Shown: positions 1 to 8,357 of the stretch, one piece after another
Layout of the letters: the number at the start of each line of letters is the position of its first letter
Numbering within the stretch: the stretch's first letter is position 1
Assembly: GCA_965221575.1 (NCBI GenBank)
Contig: CBDCSM010000014.1
Location: 682,001-746,000 of the forward strand
Source of the DNA: JAPPHA01 sp965221575
GTDB taxonomy: Bacteria; Pseudomonadota; Alphaproteobacteria; Rhodobacterales; Rhodobacteraceae
DNA length: 64,000 bases
Direction: 5' to 3'
Position numbers and translations under genes: made by a program
The notes under the pieces: model-generated
Seen by the model: the letters and a program-made list of their open reading frames with translations, nothing else
Told to the model about the DNA's origin: nothing
Database searches by the model: none

Positions 1-990
1 GCTCTCAAGGAAGGCCATGATTTGTTCCTCGGGCTGGTATCGCCCGGGAGGCACATCAACCGGCCTTGTGCGTTCCATCGCGTCCTCCTTTATCTTCGGA
101 TCCGCATGCAGGTATTTCATCGTCGACTCGACCGACTGGTGGCCGAGCCAGAGCGCGATGATGGTGATCGGCACGCGCTCCCGCAGCAGATCCATTGCCG
201 CTGAATGTCTCAAGCAGTGCGGGCTGATGCGCTTTTTCCGGAGTGACGGGCATGACTGCGCTGCCTGGCTGACATGCTTTGCGACGATCCACGCGACGGC
301 GTCGCGGCTGAGCCGACGGTTCCGGTTGCTTGGAAACAGCGGCTGGCCGTCATCGCCCCGCCACTCCCTAAGCCACTCCCGAAGCGCTTCGGCGGAATCC
401 TCCCTGAGCGGCGTGGATCGTTGCCTGCGTCCCTTGCCGCTGACGCGGACATGGGCGCCCGTTCCGAGCTCGACGTCGCCGCAGTCGAGCGCGGTCAGTT
501 CGGACACCCTGATCCCTGCCTGCACCATCAGCAGGAGCAGTGCCCGGTCCCGCCGTCCCTGCCGGGAGCCGGTGTCCGGTGCGGCGATGAGGGCCTTGAT
601 TTCCTTCTCGTCGAGATATTCGATCATTCGCTGCTTGAAACGCTTGGAGGGCATCGCGAGCACCTGCCGGCAATGGTCGAGCAGCGCCGGCTCGCAGCGC
701 GACACATGGCTGAAGAACGACCGGATCGCCGTCAGCCTGGCATTGCGGGTGCGGGCGCTGTTGCGCCGGTCACATTCGAGATGGTCGAGGAAGCGTCCGA
801 CGAGCCCGGCATCGACATCCTCGACCAGCAGGTCGGTTGGACGCTTTCCGGTATCCTTTTCCGCGAAGTTCAGAAGCAGCCGGAAAGCGTCGCGGAAGCT
901 GGCCACGGTGTTCGGGCTTGCGCCGAGCTGGTTGATCAGCCTGTCGGTGAAGAAGGCCTGGAGGAGCGGGGAAAGGGTATGCCCGGTCAT
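1..990 (-). CDS. Tyrosine recombinase, third gene of a recombinase-in-trio element (3' end outside window)
   Basis: Reading the reverse strand from the ATG at 988-990 gives an uninterrupted protein of about 330 residues to the window edge, so the C-terminal end is missing. An N-terminal SAM-like DNA-binding region (roughly residues 5-105) precedes a catalytic domain. The catalytic residues visible are Arg in AGIRVSEL, His-x-x-Arg in HCLRHSAA, His in LGHQSVES and the likely nucleophile Tyr in MKYLHAD, so the catalytic core is intact. The start codon overlaps the preceding recombinase stop as ATGA (987-990), implying translational coupling. The family cuts and rejoins DNA through a 3'-phosphotyrosine. 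Three adjacent same-strand recombinases are the hallmark of RIT elements, which makes this the third of the trio. Confidence 0.85.
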   Translation of the reverse strand, partial: MTGHTLSPLLQAFFTDRLINQLGASPNTVASFRDAFRLLLNFAEKDTGKRPTDLLVEDVDAGLVGRFLDHLECDRRNSARTRNARLTAIRSFFSHVSRCEPALLDHCRQVLAMPSKRFKQRMIEYLDEKEIKALIAAPDTGSRQGRRDRALLLLMVQAGIRVSELTALDCGDVELGTGAHVRVSGKGRRQRSTPLREDSAEALREWLREWRGDDGQPLFPSNRNRRLSRDAVAWIVAKHVSQAAQSCPSLRKKRISPHCLRHSAAMDLLRERVPITIIALWLGHQSVESTMKYLHADPKIKEDAMERTRPVDVPPGRYQPEEQIMAFLES

Positions 991-1940
991 GTCCGTTCTC
1001 CCCCTCTGATCGACGAGTCGGCCCGGTTGCGGGCCAGTTCCAGAAGTTCGGGCACGGCCTCGATGTACCACCATGTACAGTTGGGGCCTGCATGGCCGAG
1101 GAAGGCACTGAGCTTGTACATCTCGGCGTCGACGTCGTGACCCTGCCGGAACCAGTCGATGATTGTCCTGGTGGCGACGGTGTGCCTCAGGTCCTGAAGG
1201 CGTGGGCCGCGTCCCTTGCTCCCGTCAGCCTGCGGCTCACGCAGGCCGATGCGCTGGCCGACATGGGCGAAGCTGCGTTGAACGGTTTCCGCCCACAGGC
1301 GGTTCCCGAGAGGCCCGCAGAAGAACGCTTCCGTCGGGCGGTTCAAGATGCGGTCGCGTGTGTCGCGGTGCCTTTGGATTTGGAGGCGTTCGGCTGTGCA
1401 ATCCGTGATCGGGATGACGCGGTCCCGGCCATTCTTCGCGTGCCTGACCCGAACATTGGCGCCGTCGGTGTCCACGTCCGCATCGTGCAGCGCGAGCGCC
1501 TCGCCGATGCGCATGCCGGTGACGGCGATCAACCCGAACATCGTGGAACAGGTCGAGGCGCGCAGCCCCGTGCGGCACTCCAGGCGCGCCGCCTCGGTAA
1601 CGATCCGGCGGATCTCCAGATCGGAATAGATGTAGGGCTTCGGCCGAGACCCCTGTCGGGATATCAATCCCTTGGGTGGCACTTCCGTTCGCGGGTCGAT
1701 CCCCTGCAGCCAGGCGGCGAAGACGCGAACCGCCGACAGCCGACCTGCCCATGCTGTCTGGCTGGCGTTGCCGAACCGCTCCTTCCAGCGCAGGAACAGC
1801 CCGGTCGTGATCCATTCCGCGCCTTCGCTGTCGGCGAAGGTGACGAACGGGCGAACCTGTTTGGCCTGGGACGTCCAGTTGCCACCATAGCGGCGGCGTT
1901 CAGTGACGTACTGGTCCAGCCTGTCGGAAAGGGAGGTCAT
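987..1940 (-). CDS. Tyrosine recombinase, second gene of recombinase-in-trio element
   Basis: A 317-residue tyrosine recombinase. The start at 1940 (MTSLSDRLDQY) is chosen because its ATG overlaps the upstream recombinase stop as ATGA (1937-1940); an earlier in-frame ATG at 1964 would overlap that gene more. Residues 1-105 look like the N-terminal core-binding domain. The catalytic domain shows Arg in VTGMRIGEAL, His-x-x-Arg in LQDLRHTVA (with Leu-Arg-His order) and a His in FLGHAGPNCTWWYIE, where the Tyr is the likely nucleophile. It sits between two other recombinases, overlapping both by four bases, so the three are probably made from one mRNA and may act together in element transposition. 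It could be called a phage-type integrase, but the trio arrangement favours a RIT element. Confidence 0.85.
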   Translation of the reverse strand: MTSLSDRLDQYVTERRRYGGNWTSQAKQVRPFVTFADSEGAEWITTGLFLRWKERFGNASQTAWAGRLSAVRVFAAWLQGIDPRTEVPPKGLISRQGSRPKPYIYSDLEIRRIVTEAARLECRTGLRASTCSTMFGLIAVTGMRIGEALALHDADVDTDGANVRVRHAKNGRDRVIPITDCTAERLQIQRHRDTRDRILNRPTEAFFCGPLGNRLWAETVQRSFAHVGQRIGLREPQADGSKGRGPRLQDLRHTVATRTIIDWFRQGHDVDAEMYKLSAFLGHAGPNCTWWYIEAVPELLELARNRADSSIRGGERT

Positions 1941-3199
1941 CGGAACTCTCCCTGAACCGGCCACGGCCGGGCCAGCGGCCGCAGGGCCTCGATGCCGTGG
2001 CGGGCATAGATCGTGGTCGTCGTCCGGGAGCGGTGGCGCAGGACGTCACCGACCTCGTCGAGCGAGTTGCCGCGGTTCAGCATGTTGACGGCAAGCGAAT
2101 GCCGCAGGAGACTTGTGCGAACCCCTCCCTTTGGCGGCGTCACTCCGGCTTTTGCAAAGGCATCGACGAGCATGCTCCGGATGAAATACGTCGTCCGGAA
2201 CGGCAGGTGGGGCGCCCGCAAGGTGACGAACAGGTGCCGCGACCCGCCGGCCCGCCCGTTGATGACGTAGTCGGAAATCGCTTCGCCCACGTCGACCGGC
2301 AGTGGCATGCGGTCATGAAACCCTCGCTTGCCGCGGATCAGGATCTCGCCGGTGCGCCAGTTGATGTCGTCGAGCCTGATCGCATTGATCTCCTGGCTGC
2401 GCAAGCCGAGCCGGGCCAGCAGCAGCATGACGGCGCGGTCGCGGCGCCCGGCCGCACCTTCGCCGTTCACGGCAGCGACCAGCCTGTGGACCTCCCCGGC
2501 CGAAAGGTGGCATGACGCACCGTGTTTGCTCCGGGCCGCGATCTTCGGCACGCATGGAACCAGATCGCGGCACGACAGTCCGGTGGCGAACATGAACCGG
2601 AACATCCGGCGGAAATTTGTCGCCTTCTTCTCCAGGTCCTGCCCGCGCCCCGGAACAACGGATGGCAGGGCAAGGAAGTCGCGGACGTTCTCCGGCCCGA
2701 TGCTGTTCAGGTCACCGGGTTCCGCCCCGAAAAGGAAGACCAGGAACCGCCTGAGGAACAGCCGGCATTCGGAGATCGTGGATCTGCTCAGCCCCCGCTC
2801 ATGGCGCAGCCAGTCGCCATAGTCCGCGCTCAGCTGATCAAGCCGGCCCGGTGGAGGCAGTGGTTCCGCCGCCGGTGCAACGATCACACCGGCGGTGACA
2901 AGGTACTCGACGAATCGGGCGACGCATGCACGTCGAGAGCGAATCGCGTTCCGCGAACGCGGCGCAGGTATGGAGTCCTGCAACTCCGCCAGGACCGGAG
3001 CGTCAATGTCGCAGGGACCAAGCCCGCGGATCGCGACCTGTTCCCGAAACAGGTCGACCGCATAACGAAAATGATAGATCGTGCCGGGGGCGTAACCGAT
3101 CCCCTCAAGTTCGACCAGAAATCCCTCCTTGTACGGGATCAGCCAGTCGGCCGGGATTGTTGCTGAGGACTGTCGCGTCCGTTCTGCATCTGAAGGCAT
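1937..3199 (-). CDS. Tyrosine recombinase, first gene of recombinase-in-trio element
   Basis: A 420-residue XerC/XerD-like tyrosine recombinase and the first gene of the trio. The start at 3199 (MPSDAERTRQ) is preferred over a longer frame to 3301 because an AAAGGAG ribosome-binding site lies just upstream (about 3206-3213). The N-terminal half holds the SAM-like core-binding domain; the catalytic domain begins near residue 215. Visible active-site residues are Arg in LARLGLRSQEI, His-x-x-Arg in TSLLRHSLA, the second His in VLRHRSRTTTTIYARH and the Tyr nucleophile in the same segment. Its stop overlaps the next start as ATGA. Upstream (3342-3433) lie short inverted and direct repeats that are candidate binding sites for these enzymes. 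Confidence 0.86.
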   Translation of the reverse strand: MPSDAERTRQSSATIPADWLIPYKEGFLVELEGIGYAPGTIYHFRYAVDLFREQVAIRGLGPCDIDAPVLAELQDSIPAPRSRNAIRSRRACVARFVEYLVTAGVIVAPAAEPLPPPGRLDQLSADYGDWLRHERGLSRSTISECRLFLRRFLVFLFGAEPGDLNSIGPENVRDFLALPSVVPGRGQDLEKKATNFRRMFRFMFATGLSCRDLVPCVPKIAARSKHGASCHLSAGEVHRLVAAVNGEGAAGRRDRAVMLLLARLGLRSQEINAIRLDDINWRTGEILIRGKRGFHDRMPLPVDVGEAISDYVINGRAGGSRHLFVTLRAPHLPFRTTYFIRSMLVDAFAKAGVTPPKGGVRTSLLRHSLAVNMLNRGNSLDEVGDVLRHRSRTTTTIYARHGIEALRPLARPWPVQGEFR

Positions 3200-3341
3200 T
3201 CGCTGTCTCCTTTCCTTGCATGAGAAAGGAGACAGAAAGGACCAGTCTTCGACCGCTGGCAACCAATGCCGGAAATCCCTGCCCGGCCGTGACGCCGTCA
3301 AGCCGGAAGCGTCCGCAGCATCGGGTGCGAATGACCGGCTT

Positions 3342-3433
3342 CCACACTATGCCGAAAAACCAGGGAAGGAAGTGAACGGAATCAACGGGTTGAGGACGAT
3401 ACTCGGCATAGTTGGAAACTCGGCATGTTGGAA
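3342..3433. repeat. Inverted and tandem repeats at the right end of the recombinase-in-trio element
   Basis: The motif TCGGCATAGTTGGAA appears at 3403-3417 and again, with one base missing, at 3420-3433, as two tandem direct copies sharing the leading AC. The same motif occurs inverted at 3342-3355 (CCACACTATGCCGA). This cluster sits upstream of the first recombinase, where RIT elements carry terminal repeats that presumably bind the recombinases. The exact terminus cannot be fixed because the left end lies outside the window. Confidence 0.5.
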
Positions 3434-3474
3434 AAAATCCAATAGCACAACATCGGGGCTGAACCTGTCCAAAA

Positions 3475-3930
3475 ATGGCCACAAGTTCCTTCTCTACTGA
3501 TATAAAACGCGATTTTGAGAACCAGCCGGTTGTCTTGTGCCGTCTCGGGCACCGGTTCGACGGTCAGGAGATCACGGTTTCCAACCGCTGCCGCCGGGAG
3601 GGAACAGGCCAGCTGACTGTCGAGGCCGAGTTTCCTGACGGCAGTCGTCAGAGGATTCCGGCCTGCTGGACGAGCCTTGAGCCGCGCGTTTCCTGCGGGA
3701 TTGCATTGCATGGATGGTTGTCGGATTTTGTGGCATTGGCTGAACTTGTTGATGCATTGAGGCGACGGCATGCAGATGGAGCCGGATCGGGAACTGACAC
3801 TGTTGAGCCTCCTGGAATGGCGGGAGCGCCGGCAACGGTGGGAGGCGATTCCGGAGAATGCACGCCGGGAGCTTGTGGCGGAACTGGCGCGCTTGATGGT
3901 CCGCCTGGCGGTTCGGGAGCAGGACGATGA
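3475..3930 (+). CDS. DUF5372-like small protein upstream of large serine recombinase
   Basis: A 151-residue frame. Residues about 20-95 (CRLGHRFDGQEI, AEFPDGSRQRIPACWTSL, LAELVDALRRR) resemble the small DUF5372-type proteins that often precede large serine recombinases in mobile cassettes; function unknown. The frame ends exactly in an ATGA overlap with the recombinase start (3927-3930), which argues for co-translation. The last 50 residues are Gly/Pro/Ala-rich and lie over a second small ORF in another frame (3770-3949), so the true C-terminus is uncertain: in the family I recall, such proteins end shortly after the VDALRRR segment. No catalytic residues are recognised. Confidence 0.55.
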   Translation: MATSSFSTDIKRDFENQPVVLCRLGHRFDGQEITVSNRCRREGTGQLTVEAEFPDGSRQRIPACWTSLEPRVSCGIALHGWLSDFVALAELVDALRRRHADGAGSGTDTVEPPGMAGAPATVGGDSGECTPGACGGTGALDGPPGGSGAGR

Positions 3931-3949
3931 CGGAGCGGATCACGGCTGA
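3770..3949 (+). CDS. Small 59-residue charged protein overlapping the recombinase start
   Basis: An ATG-initiated 59-residue ORF rich in Arg and Glu (LLSLLEWRERRQRWEAIP, ARRELVAELARLMVRLA), predicted to be mostly helical. It overlaps the tail of the DUF5372-like frame and the first 23 bases of the large serine recombinase. Short helical proteins of this type commonly sit between a DUF5372-like gene and a recombinase, so this frame may be the real coding frame of 3770-3926. The role is unknown; an accessory or directionality factor for the recombinase is possible (inference). Confidence 0.5.
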   Translation: MQMEPDRELTLLSLLEWRERRQRWEAIPENARRELVAELARLMVRLAVREQDDDGADHG

Positions 3950-6101
3950 ACAGCTTTCGCGTCATGCGATTGTCTACGTGCGGCAATCGAGTCCCGGGCA
4001 GGTCCAGGCCAACCGTGAATCGACCCAGCGGCAGTATGCGCTGGCGCAACGTGCACGGGAGTTTGGCTGGCCCGAGGCGCGCATCGAGACGATTGACGGC
4101 GATCTCGGGATGGGCGGCGCGGTTGCCGGGTCGCGTCGGGGGTTTGACCAGTTGTGCCGGAAGATTGCCCTGGGCGAAGTGGGTGCGGTCTTCGGGATCG
4201 AGGTCAGTCGCCTGGCTCGGAACACCGTGGAGTGGTTCCAACTGCTGGACCTGTGCCGCCGGAGCAACACGGTGATCATCGAGGACAGCCACGTCTACGC
4301 TCCGGGGCGGAATGACGACGACCTGGTATTAGGCATCAAGGGCACCGTGTCGGCCTCTGAGCTGTCGATCATCAAGGCCCGCCTTGACGGAGGCAAGCGG
4401 AACAAGGCGATGCGTGGCGCCTTGTACAGCAATCTGCCTGCCGGGTATGTGCTGGTCGGGGAGAGGCTGTCGAAGGATCCGGACCGGCAGGTTCAGGCGG
4501 CGATCGAGCGCGTGTTCAGCGGCTTTCTCGAGGCCGGGACGGCGCGTGCGACGGCGCAACTTCTTCAGGAAGCCGGAGTGCGTCTTCCGATCCGCAGGTA
4601 TGGCCGGTTGACCTGGGAAGATGCGAACTACAGCCGTGTTCAGGCCATTCTGAAGAACCCGAAGATGGCTGGTGTCTACGCCTGGGGCCGTCAGGCCGGA
4701 CCGTTGGACGGCCCGCATTGCGAGCATTGGAAGGTATGGATCCCGGATCATCATGATGCGTATGTGGATCTGCCGAGCTGGTACCGGGTCCAGGAGCAGC
4801 TGTTTCGCAACCAGGGGAAGCGTGCCTCGGATCGTGGTGCACTGCGCGAGGGGCCGGCATTGCTTCAGGGACTGGCGGTATGCGGCCACTGCGGCCGTTC
4901 CATGCTCAGTCAATACAACAGGTCCTGGCGTTATCTCTGCCAGGGCCGCAAGAATTCCAGGGGCAGCCACGACGGCTGTTTTTCGGCTGGCGGCGTTCGC
5001 ATCGACAAGTTGGTGACGCGGAGTTTCCTGGAGGCGGTGGGCCCGGCAGGAATGGAGGCGGCCCTTGAGGCCGAGCAACTGGTTGGTGCGGAGAGAGAGA
5101 TGGCGCTCCGAAGTCATCGCCTTGAGTTGGAGCGGTGCCGCTACGACGCCTCCCTTGCCGAGCGGCGGTATCGTCAGGTTGACCCCGACAACCGCCTGAT
5201 CGCCGCGTCGCTGGAACGGGACTGGGAACTGGCGTTGCGGGCGCTGGAGCGCGCGCAGCAGCAGCTTGCGGCAGCCGAAGCCGAACAGCCTCCGGCACCG
5301 GACCCGGAACGGCTCGCGTCACTGGGCCGGGATCTGTCGGCGTTGTGGGAGGCCGAGGAGACAACGGCGCGAGACCGCAAGCGCCTGCTTTCCTGCCTGC
5401 TGGATGAAGTGAACCTGGGCATCGACCGGGACGCCGGGCAGATCATTGTGATCTTGCAGTGGAAGGGAGGGCGGAGCGACGAGCACCGCATGCCGCTTCT
5501 CACCGGATACCGGGAGGTCAAGCGCGACGATGCGGACACGGTGGACCTTTTGCGGCGGCTGGCGGTGTTCTATCGGGATGGTGAGATCGCCCGGATTCTC
5601 AATCGCCAGAAGCGGGTGACGGCCCGGGGGTTGCCGTACACGGCATCGCGGGGCGCCGCATTGCGGGGCCGCCACGGCATTGCCGTCTGCCCGCCGCCTG
5701 AGGCTGATGCGTCCGCGGTGCCGGCCGTGAGCGTAAGCGAAGCGGCGGCCGAACTCGGTGTGACGGGAACGACGCTCTATCGCTGGATCCGCAAGGGGCT
5801 GGTCCCGTCGGTCCAGCCGGATGTCTCCGGGGCGCCGGTCCGCGTTCGCCTGACCGACGACTTCCGCGCCCGGTTTTGCCCCGCCCCGCCGGACGGATCT
5901 GTTCCGCTGGCCACGGCCGTCGTCCGTCTCGGCGTCAGCAGGCAGACGATCTGGAAGCGCATGCGTGCCGGGACGTTGCAGGCCGTCTACGTAACCCGTG
6001 GCCGTCACCGCGGGCTCCATGTCCGGATCAGTCCGGACATGGACATGCCGCTGCTGTCGAGGCTTGATTGGGCCGACGCCGGGCAGGCCGGAGATGATTG
6101 A
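3927..6101 (+). CDS. Large serine recombinase with zinc ribbon and two C-terminal helix-turn-helix motifs
   Basis: A 724-residue large serine recombinase. The resolvase-type catalytic domain occupies about residues 10-165, with the nucleophilic Ser in YVRQSSPGQV (residues 21-22) and the conserved Arg of VSRLARN. A recombinase DNA-binding domain follows (about 180-290), then a zinc ribbon beginning CGHCGRSM near residue 318 with partner Cys in YLC and GCF. A coiled-coil-prone segment spans about 385-455. Unusually, the C-terminus carries two MerR/excisionase-like helix-turn-helix motifs near residues 600 (VSEAAAELGVTGTTLYRWI) and 660 (ATAVVRLGVSRQTIWKRM). Such enzymes integrate and excise mobile elements by four-strand serine cleavage. 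It appears intact and is preceded by two small cassette ORFs. No attachment site was identified. Confidence 0.9.
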   Translation: MTERITAEQLSRHAIVYVRQSSPGQVQANRESTQRQYALAQRAREFGWPEARIETIDGDLGMGGAVAGSRRGFDQLCRKIALGEVGAVFGIEVSRLARNTVEWFQLLDLCRRSNTVIIEDSHVYAPGRNDDDLVLGIKGTVSASELSIIKARLDGGKRNKAMRGALYSNLPAGYVLVGERLSKDPDRQVQAAIERVFSGFLEAGTARATAQLLQEAGVRLPIRRYGRLTWEDANYSRVQAILKNPKMAGVYAWGRQAGPLDGPHCEHWKVWIPDHHDAYVDLPSWYRVQEQLFRNQGKRASDRGALREGPALLQGLAVCGHCGRSMLSQYNRSWRYLCQGRKNSRGSHDGCFSAGGVRIDKLVTRSFLEAVGPAGMEAALEAEQLVGAEREMALRSHRLELERCRYDASLAERRYRQVDPDNRLIAASLERDWELALRALERAQQQLAAAEAEQPPAPDPERLASLGRDLSALWEAEETTARDRKRLLSCLLDEVNLGIDRDAGQIIVILQWKGGRSDEHRMPLLTGYREVKRDDADTVDLLRRLAVFYRDGEIARILNRQKRVTARGLPYTASRGAALRGRHGIAVCPPPEADASAVPAVSVSEAAAELGVTGTTLYRWIRKGLVPSVQPDVSGAPVRVRLTDDFRARFCPAPPDGSVPLATAVVRLGVSRQTIWKRMRAGTLQAVYVTRGRHRGLHVRISPDMDMPLLSRLDWADAGQAGDD

Positions 6102-6470
6102 CCCGCATGGCACCCGCAACGGATCACGTGGTCGCCGCCTGGCGTTTCCTGCCGAGCCCGGACGCGTGTTCGGAACGGATCAAGGCCCCGAACGATCTGC
6201 GACGCGTGGGCGTGCGGTTCACTCGGCAACTGACGACCGTTACGTAACGGTCGTCAAATGCGCTTGTGCCCTCCCCACGACAGCGCGATCGCGAGGCCCT
6301 GCGCGGGATCAAGCCATCACGCCGGAACGGATGAACCGGACGTTGTCAGACACCGTGACGCCATCGCCCGGGGCGCTGCGTCCACCTGCGCCCGACCGGA
6401 CAAGCCCCCGGTTCGACCGCGTTTCTTCCGCCAGGCGGCATTGTCACATGGTCAACACCGGCCGGGATGC
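6102..6470. other. Gene-free stretch between recombinase and ISKra4 element
   Basis: No frame here resembles a known protein; long open frames reflect the high GC content. The only clear structure is the 26-bp palindrome at 6231-6256. The stretch may hold the attachment site of the recombinase cassette, but nothing proves it. Confidence 0.4.
6231..6256. repeat. Perfect 26-bp palindrome in a gene-free stretch
   Basis: The left half is TGACGACCGTTAC and the right half is its exact reverse complement, centred on TACGTA. It lies about 130 bases after the large serine recombinase in a stretch (6102-6470) that shows no convincing gene. No T-run follows it, so a terminator is unlikely; a recombinase or regulator binding site is possible. 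Confidence 0.6.
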
Positions 6471-6752
6471 TTCCATATCCCGGAAATCCGGCGAATTCCG
6501 CAGCGAAGCCGTTTATCCCGTTGATCGTGAGACACCGCTGTGGCACGTCGGACGACGGAAATGGAACAAACAGCGCACAGGGAGGGTCGGCGCAACGGGA
6601 TTCAGGCTGCAGACCGGTCGGAATCGGCCAAAATCCCTGTTGTCACGAGGTCAACCCTCCGCCGGGAGAAGAAGCCAAAATCATGTCGTGAGGAAAAAAC
6701 AACGTCCTTTCAGCATGTTACAAGTCACAAGGCACTAACGTTCGGAACGCAA

Positions 6753-7700
6753 TTAACAAGGGGAGCAATGCAGAGCCGATGTCCAATTGTCACGGGCGCC
6801 ATCGGCGATCGCCACCACCTTCAGGTCCTCCTTGCGCTCCAGCCAATGGAACGCTTCGTGACTCACCTGCGCCTTCAGGCTCATCTTGCCCTGCTCCGGA
6901 AGACGCCCGAAATAGCGGCTCTGCACCATGTTGCCCTCGGCGTCGAGCAAGGAGACAACGCCACTTGACGCCTCGCGCCAGCCCGCCTCGACCGCGCTCC
7001 CGTCCACTGTCTCCGCATTCATGCGAACCATGACCCCGTCGAGCGAGACAAGCAGCGCAGTCGCGTCCTCGTGAACCTCCTCTTCCGACCGCAGGTCCGC
7101 CAGGAGTTCACCGGAGCAGTCCTCGAAGCGGCGCCCCGCCTCGGCGGTCATCTGTATCAGGGAACTCGTCGATGGACCCGACCCGCAGAGCCGGACCCAG
7201 GCATCTTCGCTCTCGCGCGCACTCAGGTTGGCCATGAGATAGAGCGACAGGCCCGCAGCCGCAGGCGTCAGGCTGCTCTCGGTCAGGCCGAGGACACGCT
7301 CGGTCGGGAACACCGACGCACCCCCGCCCGACGGACGGTAGCGCGCGCGGTCGAAGCCGACCGGTCCGAACATCGTCATCGCCTGGCCCCTTGTGGCATC
7401 GACCTTCCTGTAGGTCCTGCCTTCGACTTCCAGGGAGTCCCCATGATCGTCAATCCGCTCGAAGGCATCGCAGAGAACCGAGCGGGCGAGGTCATGGATC
7501 GCATCGCGAAACAAGAGCTCGGCATTCAGTGGGTCCTGCATGAGCATCACCGCAACATCGTCTGCCATCCCACGGACGGCGTCGGACCGGATCACGTCAT
7601 TCATGGCCTGCCTCAGGCGGCCGTCTGCCGCCTCCATGACATTATCGTTATCGGTGAGGGTGGTATTGGCAAGGGAAGGTTCAGCCTGTAGTTTCTGCAT
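6753..7700 (-). pseudogene. ISKra4-family transposase, C-terminally truncated
   Basis: The 315-residue frame starts MQKLQAEPSL after an AAAGGAG ribosome-binding site and contains ISKra4-type landmarks: a long helical N-terminal region, DGVMVRMN (catalytic Asp region) near residue 225, GWREASSG and IADGARDNW near the end. Homology stops at DNW (about 6783); the last nine residues (TSALHCSPC) come from unrelated sequence. The rest of the catalytic domain is missing, so the protein cannot be active. It lies within the 6471-7809 inverted-repeat pair. Confidence 0.72.
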
Positions 7701-7714
7701 CAGAGTGCTCCTTT

Positions 7715-7740
7715 AGCCCCGATTTCGGGGCTCTTTTTTT
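7715..7740 (+). terminator. Stem-loop with T-run just upstream of the ISKra4 transposase start
   Basis: AGCCCCGA and TCGGGGCT form an 8-bp stem (7715-7732) with a two-base loop, followed by eight T on the + strand. On the reverse strand it lies directly before the transposase ribosome-binding site. It may block transcription entering the element from outside or hide the ribosome-binding site, as in several insertion sequences. Confidence 0.55.
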
Positions 7741-7809
7741 CGTTTGGGGCACTCTACCATACCCGTTGTCCGGGGCCAGGAATTCCGCGGAAATCGCCGG
7801 GATATGGAA

Positions 7810-8333
7810 AAACCACGGCTCATTCGGTGTTTTTTCGCGAAAACCGGTGAATTCGGAGATCGCCCCCGAAACGGCAAAGAAAAAATCGCTTATTTACAAC
7901 GCACTAAAAAATGTGCAGTCCGCCATGGAGAATCCACTCCCCCGGCGGTCGTGGGAAGGTTGCCGGTTACCTGACGCCCCCTTCTCAGATCCGCTCCGAG
8001 CCGCCGTGCAGCCTGGCCGGACGGCCCTCACGGCGTATCACCGAACAGTACAAGAGGTCGCCCAGGCACTGGAACCGTGTGCCATCGATGACGGCGCCCG
8101 CCGAGCGGTGCCGATGGCCGAAGATCCAGAGATCCCCGGCCGGTGGAGTTCAGACATCACGTTCTGCGCGCCTCATAGGATCTATGTTGGGTAAGGGCCA
8201 AGGATGGACCTCGAATCCCCATGGCTTGACCCGTGATGCACGTCCGGCCTCGCAGGGGCGAGGGAAGGAGCTTTACAATGTCAAAACGGAAAGCCGTACG
8301 GTTTGGTTGCTTTACTGACATCTGTATATTTTT
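7810..8333. other. Relic DNA without a supportable gene
   Basis: No convincing gene. The stretch 8161-8199 nearly duplicates 31475-31513 (shared core GTTCTGCGCGCCTC then TAGGATCTATGTTGGGT), the sequence next to the 5' side of the IS110-like gene at 30566-31429, so this is probably the scar of a related element. A short ribosome-binding-site-like GGAG precedes a tiny frame at 8279. Confidence 0.45.
8181..8199 (+). repeat. Copy A of the dispersed TCTATGTTGGGT motif
   Basis: TCTATGTTGGGTAAGGGCC. Related copies are at 31495-31513 (same strand), 24051-24069 and 16241-16256 (opposite strand). Copies A and D also share about 20 bases to the left; the others share only the motif. Confidence 0.55.
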
Positions 8334-8357
8334 TTGGTCACAGTGGATGTCGACACC

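Larger units (their letters stand above)
6471..7809 (-). mobile_element. Internally deleted ISKra4-family insertion sequence
   Basis: Imperfect terminal inverted repeats bound the element: 6471-6500 begins TTCCATATCCCGG and the reverse complement of 7780-7809 begins the same 13 bases, followed by further matches around GAATTCC. Between them lies a transposase gene (6753-7700, reverse) ending abruptly. The element is about 1.34 kb. The family's transposases are longer than the 315 residues left here, so an internal deletion removed the 3' part of the gene. Confidence 0.6.

Noticed and set aside
17..1140. Long forward-strand open frames over the left end
   Set aside because: They are antisense to a recombinase with intact catalytic motifs and have no recognisable domain.
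3401..3433. Tandem repeats as a CRISPR array
   Set aside because: Only two short copies without unique spacers, next to recombinase genes and no cas genes.
5998..6738. Forward 246-residue frame overlapping the recombinase end
   Set aside because: It starts inside the recombinase in another frame and shows no protein-like features.
7940..8290. Group II intron or its RNA scar
   Set aside because: No domain V-like hairpin or reverse transcriptase was found; the repeat with 31475-31513 points to an IS scar instead.
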